A stretch of 64,000 bases of DNA from Cheilinus undulatus (lineage: Eukaryota > Chordata > Actinopteri > Labriformes > Labridae): contig NC_054888.1 in the NCBI RefSeq assembly GCF_018320785.1, positions 22,212,438-22,276,437 on the forward strand, given 5' to 3'. The first letter of the stretch is position 1. Each line of letters opens with the position of its first letter. Under the pieces are notes generated by a model. That model was given only the letters and a program-made list of their open reading frames with translations. It did no database searches and was not told the origin of the DNA. Position numbers and translations under genes: made by a program. This document shows positions 58,276 to 64,000 of this stretch, piece by piece.

Positions 58276-61200
58276 GTAAGAAATTATAATATACACTGAC
58301 GGGTGTGTTGACATGTTATCAGTGTGGTGAGTTCCAGGGGCCCACAGGCAGTGAACTTAGAGGGCCTTATGAAAACTAGTGGATCTTTAGTTCCTTAAGA
58401 AATTCTTTATTTTAACGTGGTCTTTAACAAGACAGCTGTATGAGCTAATGAGGGCTAGTTTCTATAAACAGGAACAGATCTTTGTCTGGACAGGTGTTCC
58501 ACCTGAAGGTAAACAGTTGTTGACTTGGTGTTGGTGAAATGTTTGAATGACAATTACAGTTTAAAGACATACTGTAGTGGGGGGGAAATGAGTGACCAGT
58601 GTTAAAATGTACAAAAATAAATCCGACACCTTAAAAACAAAGGTGGCAAAAGTCCTCAAGAGGGTCTGGCTGCAGCCCTCGAGCAAACCTCTACGCTGGG
58701 GCGTTCGGCTGAGACCTCTATGGTGGGGCGAAACCTCTTCGCTGGGGCGTGACGTACATTGCCCAAGCCTACGCTGGGGCGTGCAGCACATTAGCTGTTG
58801 TTAGCAGGACCTAGCTGTTGTTAGCATGACTACACCGCTGTGCTTATGACACATTAGCACATTAGCAAAGCCCCAGTGTACGGGGCTATTTTTGGGCGTG
58901 CAGCAGCAGCACACCCCCGAAAGCCCCAGCGTAGTGGTCTACGCTGGACCGTGCAGTAGAAGACGTCTACGCTATTAAACCCTGACTGGTTAGGTTTAGG
59001 CGTTTAAATCCAACTGGTTAGATTTAGGCATTCAAATCCGACTGGTTAGATTTAGGCATTAAAACCTGACTGGTTAGATTCAGGGTCAGCCTGACAGCAA
59101 GGGGATAGAGCTGAAATTTTGTCGCGGGTAATATACGTCACGCCCCAGTGTAGAGGTCTGCCGGCTTGGGCAATATACGTCACGCCCCAGCAGAGAGGTT
59201 TCGCCCCAGCGGAGAGGTTTTTCCCCAGCGGAGAGGTCTCCAGCCGAATGCCCCAGCGTAGAGGTTTGCCCGAGGGCTGCAGCCAGATGCCTCTCAGAGT
59301 CCTAACATTCTGTACTTCAGTAGAAGTCCAGTTACTTTTGTGAAAAAGACTCTGGTAAAAGTAGAAGAACTGATTCAACTCCTTTACTCAAGTAAAAAGT
59401 ACAGGCTCTGAAATGTACTCGGGTAAAAATAAGAACTTAACCATCAATGATACCTTTTGGATAATTCTACAAAATCAAAAAGTTTTATGGTTCTTGTTGC
59501 ACCAGCAAAGAGTCCTTATTTCGAAATTTAGATGGAGCTGTGGGACTTCCTGTCAGGATTTAGGGATGGATTGAAGAGGCTTTTTGTAGGTCTGATGATG
59601 ATGTCACACATGCAAATCATCAGGTGAGGTTGAATGGTCTGTTGGGGCTGATTGTTTAAAGGGAAAAATGAAAAATCAGAGGAGGAAATGTTAAGTTGGC
59701 AGTAGGGGGCACCAGTAATAAGGTAATGAGATAGCTGAATGAAGAGATGTCAGGGGGTCAGTTATTGAGGAAGTGATCTCTGTCAATAAGCAAACGTCCA
59801 TACCATAGTAAATGTGATTATCATTCAAACCTCCTACATTTACACTGGGCCATGTTGTTGACCTCTCAAACTCTGCCATTAAATGTCCTTAAACCTGATA
59901 TTTTTCTACAGAGGTCAGCTGGAAACATCAGAGTTCTTCAACGATCAGTCCAAGGAGCATCAAACAGACCTGGACTCCATATTTATGGTGTGTACATCAT
60001 CATTTACAGTGGAGCACATCTATCTAGATATCATGGTAAACTGTTTTGCAGTCTGTCTGATCAAACACAGGCTGTCCTCTAAACATTCACATTCTCTTTG
60101 TGTTCCAGCTGCTAGAGGAGAACATTATCATCTTTGTGAAGAAGGAACTGAAGAGATTTCAGAAGGCTCTGAGTCAGGATAACCCAGAATGTCTCGGCGA
60201 GGATGAGGAGGTGTTGGTTGATGGATATGAAGAGCAAAGGAGCAACAGAGAGGTATTTCTGAAGATCACAGAGAATTTCCTGAGGAGAATGAAGCAGAAT
60301 GAGCTGGCTGACCGTCTGTGGAACAGTAAGTTTTTCAAAGTAATTAGGAAACATAGATTTAAGATGATGGAAAGATGAATTGGAGGGTTGCATGAGATTT
60401 TTGGATGACACTGATGGTGGAAGAAGAACTGCACAGCCTCTCTTTAAGATTACAACTTTTTGCAAGATCAGCTCATTCACTTCATGTGTTGTTTGTTCTT
60501 TCAGAAACTTCTGAACCAATTTGCCAAGATAAACATAAGTCTAAGCTGAAGAAGAAGTTTCAGTGTGTGTTTGAAGGGATCGCTAAAGCAGGAAAACAAA
60601 TCTTTCTGAATCAAATCTACACAGAGCTCTACATCACCGAGGGAGGGACTGGAGAGGTCAACCATGAACACGAGGTCAGACAGATCGAAACAACATCCAG
60701 GAAAGCACACAGACCAGAAACAACCATCAGACAAGAGGACATCTTTAAAGCTCCACCTGGAAGAGATAAACCAATCAGAACAGTGATGACCAAGGGCGTG
60801 GCTGGCATTGGGAAAACAGTCTTAACACAGAAGTTCACTCTGGACTGGGCTGAAGGCAAAGCCAACCAGGACATCCAGTTCATATTTCCATTCACTTTCA
60901 GAGAGCTGAATGTGCTGAAAGAGAAAAAGTTCAGCTTGGTGGAGCTCATTCATTACTTCTTTACTGAAACCAAAGAAGCAGGACTCTGGAGATTTGAAGA
61001 CTTCCAGGTCATGTTCATCTTTGACGGTCTGGACGAGTGTCGAATTCCTCTGGACTTCATCAAAACTGAAATCCTAACTGATGTCACAAAGTCCACCTCA
61101 GTGGGTGTGCTGCTGACAAACCTCATCAGGGGGAACCTGCTTCCATCTGCTCAACTCTGGATAACCACACGACCTGCAGCTGCCAGTCAGATCCCTCCTG

Positions 61201-62822
61201 AGAGTGTTGACATGGTGACAGAGGTCAGAGGGTTCACTGACCCTCAGAAGGAGGAGTACCTCAGGAAGAGATTCAGCGATGAGGAGCAGGCCAGCAGAAT
61301 CATCTCCCACATCAAGACATCCCGAAGCCTCCACATCATGTGCCACATCCCGGTCTTCTGCTGGATCACTGCTACAGTTCTGGAGGATCTGCTGAAGACC
61401 AGAGAGGGAGGAGAGCTGCCCAAGACCCTGACTGAGATGTTCATCCACTTCCTGGTGGTTCAGACCAAACAGAAGAGAATCAAGTATGATGGAGGAGCTG
61501 AGACTGATCCACACTGGAGTCCAGAGAGCAGGGAGATGATCGAGTCTCTGGGAAAACTGGCTTTTGAGCAGCTGCAGAAAGGAAACCTGATCTTCTATGA
61601 ACAAGACCTGATGGAGGGTGGCATCGATATCAGATCAGCCTCGGTGTACTCAGGAGTGTTCACACAGGTCTTTAGAGAGAAGAGAGGACTGTACCATGAC
61701 ACGGTGTTCTGCTTCATCCATCTGAGTGTTCAGGAGTTTCTGGCTGCTCTTCATGTCCACCGGACCTTCATCAACTCTGAAGTCAATCTGATGGAAGATG
61801 AACAAACAACATCCAGGATTTATAAAATATTTAGAACCAGGCCTAAACTTCGATATCTCCATCAGAGTGCTGTGGACCAGGCCTTAAAGAGCCCAAATGG
61901 ACACCTGGACTTGTTCCTCCGTTTCCTCCTGGGTCTGTCACTGACCACCAATCAGAATCTCCTACGAGGTCTGCTGACACAAACAGGAAGTGACTCAGAG
62001 ACCAGTCAGGAAACAGTCCAGTACATCAAGACAAAGATCAATAAGGATTTGTCTGCAGAGAAGAGCATCAATCTGTTCCACTGTCTGAATGAACTGAATT
62101 ATCGTTCTCTCGTGGAGCAAATCCAACAGTCCCTGAGATCAGGACCTCTCTCCACAGATGAACTGTCCCCTGCTCAGTGGTCAGCTCTGGTCTTCATCTT
62201 ACTGTCATCAGAAAAAGATCTGGACGTGTTTGACCTGAAGAAATACTCTGCTTCAGAGGAGGCTCTCCTGAGGCTGCTGCCAGTGGTCAAATCCTCCAAC
62301 AAAGCTCTGTAGGTGAACTCACAACTGCACTGATAAAAGTAGTCTGTACTTAGAAAAAAACAAACTTATTTCTGTTTCTGTTTCAGACTGAGTGGCTGTA
62401 ACCTCTCAGAGAGAAGCTGTGGAACTCTGTCCTCTGTCCTCAGCTCCTCCAGACTGAGAGAGCTGGACCTGAGTAACAACCACCTGCAGGATTCAGGAGT
62501 CGAGCAACTTTGTGGTGAACACATGGATCCACTTTCTAAACTGGAAACTCTCAGGTCAGGATGACACAACCTATATTAAGTTTGCCAACTAAAATCTCCT
62601 GTCTCCTGTGAGTTGAGTTTTTTATTGACTAACTAAAGTCTTTTACAGGCTGAGTGGCTGTGAACTCTCAGAGAGAAGCTGTGGAACTCTGTCCTCAGTC
62701 CTCAGCACCCAGTCCTCCAGTCTCAGAGATCTGGACCTGAGTAACAATGACCTGCAGGATTCAGGAGTGACGCTGTTGACTTCTGGACTGGAGAGTCCAC
62801 ACTGCAGACTGGACTCTCTCAG
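58172..62822 (+). CDS. NLRC3-like FISNA-NACHT-LRR protein, copy B (3' partial)
   Basis: Intact as far as seen. Coding exons: 58172-58275, 59912-59987, 60109-60325, 60505-62308, 62387-62554 and 62649-62822, joined in frame to 847 codons with no stop. Residues: 1-34 start exon ([20 protein letters not shown]), 35-132 acidic linker and helical region, about 145-205 FISNA, about 222-390 NACHT with Walker A GVAGIGKT (230-237) and Walker [10 protein letters not shown] (302-310), then winged-helix and helical regions to ~733, then two LRR exons. By family knowledge NACHT binds ATP and drives oligomerisation, and the LRRs sense or restrain; it acts in the cytosol in innate immunity. More LRR exons and perhaps a B30.2 exon are expected beyond the window. 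The start is chosen because ATG lies seven bases after a TTTTTCAG acceptor and the peptide fits the family start. Confidence 0.92.
58396..58656 (+). repeat. duplicated intron block, copy B part 1
   Basis: Aligns with 34024-34400 of copy A; interrupted at 58657 by the foldback element and resumed at 59298. Confidence 0.85.
58657..59297. mobile_element. GC-rich foldback element with long inverted arms
   Basis: The left arm 58659-58769 (GTCTGGCTGCAGCCCTCGAG, CAAACCTCTACGCTGGGGCG, GTGACGTACATTGCCCAAGC) is the inverse of the right arm 59163-59297 (mirrored TGCCCGAGGGCTGCAGCCAG). The right arm has an extra CCAGCGGAGAGGTTTTTCC unit. AGTCCTCA before and AGTCCTAA after are likely 8-bp target duplications (boundary ambiguous by two bases). 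The core has repeated GTTGTTAGCA words and a 28-bp tandem unit starting ACTGGTTAG at 58985, 59013, 59041 and 59069. No transposase. The paralogous site in copy A (34394-34415) is empty. Confidence 0.85.
58985..59085. repeat. 28-bp tandem repeat in the foldback core
   Basis: ACTGGTTAGATTTAGGCATT units start at 58985, 59013, 59041 and 59069 (the last is partial). Confidence 0.93.
59298..59420 (+). repeat. duplicated intron block, copy B part 2
   Basis: Continues the alignment with copy A 34394-34510: ACATTCTGTACTTCAGTAGA then AGTCCAGTTACTTTTG and GTAGAAGAACTGATTCA. Confidence 0.8.
59540..59745 (+). repeat. dispersed repeat, locus 3 (short)
   Basis: Same family as 30395-31420: GGACTTCCTGTCAGGATTTA, TTTTTGTAGGTCTGATGATG, GGCAGTAGGGGGCACC. 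It lies in intron 1 of copy B and is absent from the matching intron of copy A. Confidence 0.7.
59912..59987 (+). CDS. copy B exon: acidic linker
   Basis: 76 bases, phase 2 entry ([10 protein letters not shown]), ends [10 protein letters not shown] before GTGTGT. Confidence 0.9.
60109..60325 (+). CDS. copy B exon: helical region before FISNA
   Basis: 217 bases; [20 protein letters not shown], an acidic stretch, then [20 protein letters not shown]. Donor GTAAGT. Confidence 0.92.
60505..62308 (+). CDS. copy B main exon: FISNA-NACHT-winged helix
   Basis: 1804 bases, fully open. [20 protein letters not shown] and [20 protein letters not shown]: Walker A at 60795-60818, Walker B at 61011-61037, [46 protein letters not shown]. 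The C-terminal part runs [20 protein letters not shown], then [13 protein letters not shown], and ends VVKSSNKAL before donor GTAGGT. The apparent stop TAG at the exon end is intronic: splicing joins CT to A of the next exon to read KALLSGC. Confidence 0.95.
62387..62554 (+). CDS. copy B LRR exon 1
   Basis: 168 bases; [20 protein letters not shown], then [20 protein letters not shown]. Acceptor TTTCAG, donor GTCAGG. Confidence 0.92.
62649..62822 (+). CDS. copy B LRR exon 2
   Basis: 174 bases; [20 protein letters not shown], then [20 protein letters not shown]. Its second half matches copy A LRR exon 3 rather than exon 2 ([11 protein letters not shown]), and the intron start GTTAGTGCAGCAACAATG also follows exon 3 of copy A. 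Confidence 0.92.
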
Positions 62823-62869
62823 GTTAGTGCAGCAACAATGAAAACTGCATTAAAGGCCCCCAATCTCCA

Positions 62870-64000
62870 ATGCTATCTAGCTGTCAGGTTTAGCACAGGT
62901 TTACTTGTACAGGTCAAAATGTATTGTTGCTTGAAGTTGTATACTGGCTCTTTTGTGTTCATCTGTAAAAGTTTGTATTTGCTTTGTCTTTGAACTTATG
63001 TGTAATTTGGGAATTTGGGCTTATAGTATCATTTGTACTTTTAGATGACAGTATAAGTCTTCAATGTGCTAAATTGTGCCAATTTTTTTTTTTCGAAGTT
63101 TGTCTTAATTATGGCTTGGGGGGGGGGCTTAAATGTAGGCAACGTCTCATGTGGTTGTAAGCAGCTACCGAATGCCTTGCTTTTCCCTCAGGAAATTACA
63201 TCCATCCATCAACTTTATTCTCAGTGGTCAGACGCAGAGTGGGAAAATCTGGTTGAAACATGAAGAAGTTGGTGGCGATCCGACTGGGTCTCAGACTAGG
63301 ATAGTTGTTCCTGGCTACAGGGGGCTGGCTAGCAGGAGTACAGAATAAAGGTTTGGATTCAGTGGCATGGAGCTACATTTCCACAAGCGTTACACTGTCC
63401 TCCTGAGCTCCACATAAACTACCTTAAATACACGTACTGTTCTTGGTGAAGGAGGACAGGGAGAACCTGAAAATCTAGCACACTGAGCCGTCCAAGGCAG
63501 ACACAGAAGCTAAGTTGTGCTAGAAGAGGACAGGGAGGCTAAGAGGAAAGCAGCTAAAATGCGAGGGTGCTTGTTGTTAAGTGTATGTCCGCGTTAACAC
63601 ACAACAGCTATGAAACAGTAGTGATGAAAAGTAGGAAGACTGAAAAAGATTGACTGTAGCACCATCAACATGTAGGAAAATACAGCATCTTCTTCTTCTT
63701 CAGATGTGTAAAGAGCAGCCACACTTAGAGGAAGTGATGCAATATGCTAACATTATGTCAGCGGGTCAGCCGTATTGGTGGACGGGGACCTGAGGGGGAC
63801 CAACATGAAGTGTAAAACTTGCAATTTTGGAGTTTTATACATAATCTATCCATTTCTATGATGTTGTCATGGTTCCAGGTTCAAACTAGTATACCCAAGA
63901 AGTCCTCTGAGAGGTAGGAATTAGAATTGGAGTAACAGGAAGGTTTGCAAGTCAAGACTTAAAAACAAACAGACGGCTCTCCAGTTATAGTAGTGAGATA
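62870..64000 (+). repeat. non-coding block shared with copy A, intronic in copy B
   Basis: Aligns with 41398-42062 but is longer: about 63010-63480 holds extra sequence not seen in copy A, including a run of G at 63118-63127. The final ~500 bases match copy A closely up to the window end (AGTCCTCTGAGAGG at 63901, TATAGTAGTGAGATA). Confidence 0.85.

Overview
This window looks like nuclear DNA of a teleost fish. Long stretches have no coding sequence, Tc1-like, hAT-like and LINE debris of types common in ray-finned fish is everywhere, there are large minisatellite arrays, and the only convincing protein-coding genes are two members of the fish-expanded NLR-C (NLRC3-like) immune receptor family. 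No bacterial operons, CRISPR arrays, tRNA or rRNA genes were seen.

Layout. 1-34 kb has no recognisable gene. It holds a higher-order satellite (0.9-3.0 kb), two GGAT-type arrays within a triplicated flank (11.0-14.2 kb), two arrays of a 53-bp AGCTA-rich unit (20.7-22.2 and 23.7-25.0 kb), a second AGCTA-rich family (4.3, 25.8-27.0 and 28.6-29.4 kb), several decayed Tc1-like transposons, a nested hAT composite (16.95-19.25 kb) and a TTAA-flanked MITE. 34-46.6 kb holds NLR copy A on the plus strand: FISNA-NACHT exons, four LRR exons, a linker exon and a PRY-SPRY (B30.2) exon. Copy A is broken: no first coding exon was found, there is a frameshift after the NACHT region, and the fourth LRR exon carries a stop codon. 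46.6-58.1 kb is an intergenic pile of transposons, including a MITE nested in an L1-type LINE and a 5'-truncated LINE with target-site duplications. 58.1-64 kb holds NLR copy B on the plus strand, open from a start codon through FISNA-NACHT and two LRR exons, and running off the window.

Copies A and B are tandem paralogues that also share intron and flank sequence. This lets one copy serve as the outgroup for the other: it shows a pre-insertion site for a GC-rich long-inverted-repeat element in intron 1 of B, a 120-bp internal duplication plus a net 28-bp loss in A, and a changed order of LRR exons and a shared non-coding block. By family knowledge these proteins are cytosolic pattern-recognition or regulatory NTPases of innate immunity. 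Their ligands cannot be read from the sequence. The most unusual items are the foldback element with its paralogous empty site and the AGCTA satellite lodged inside a Tc1-like element between duplicated flanks.
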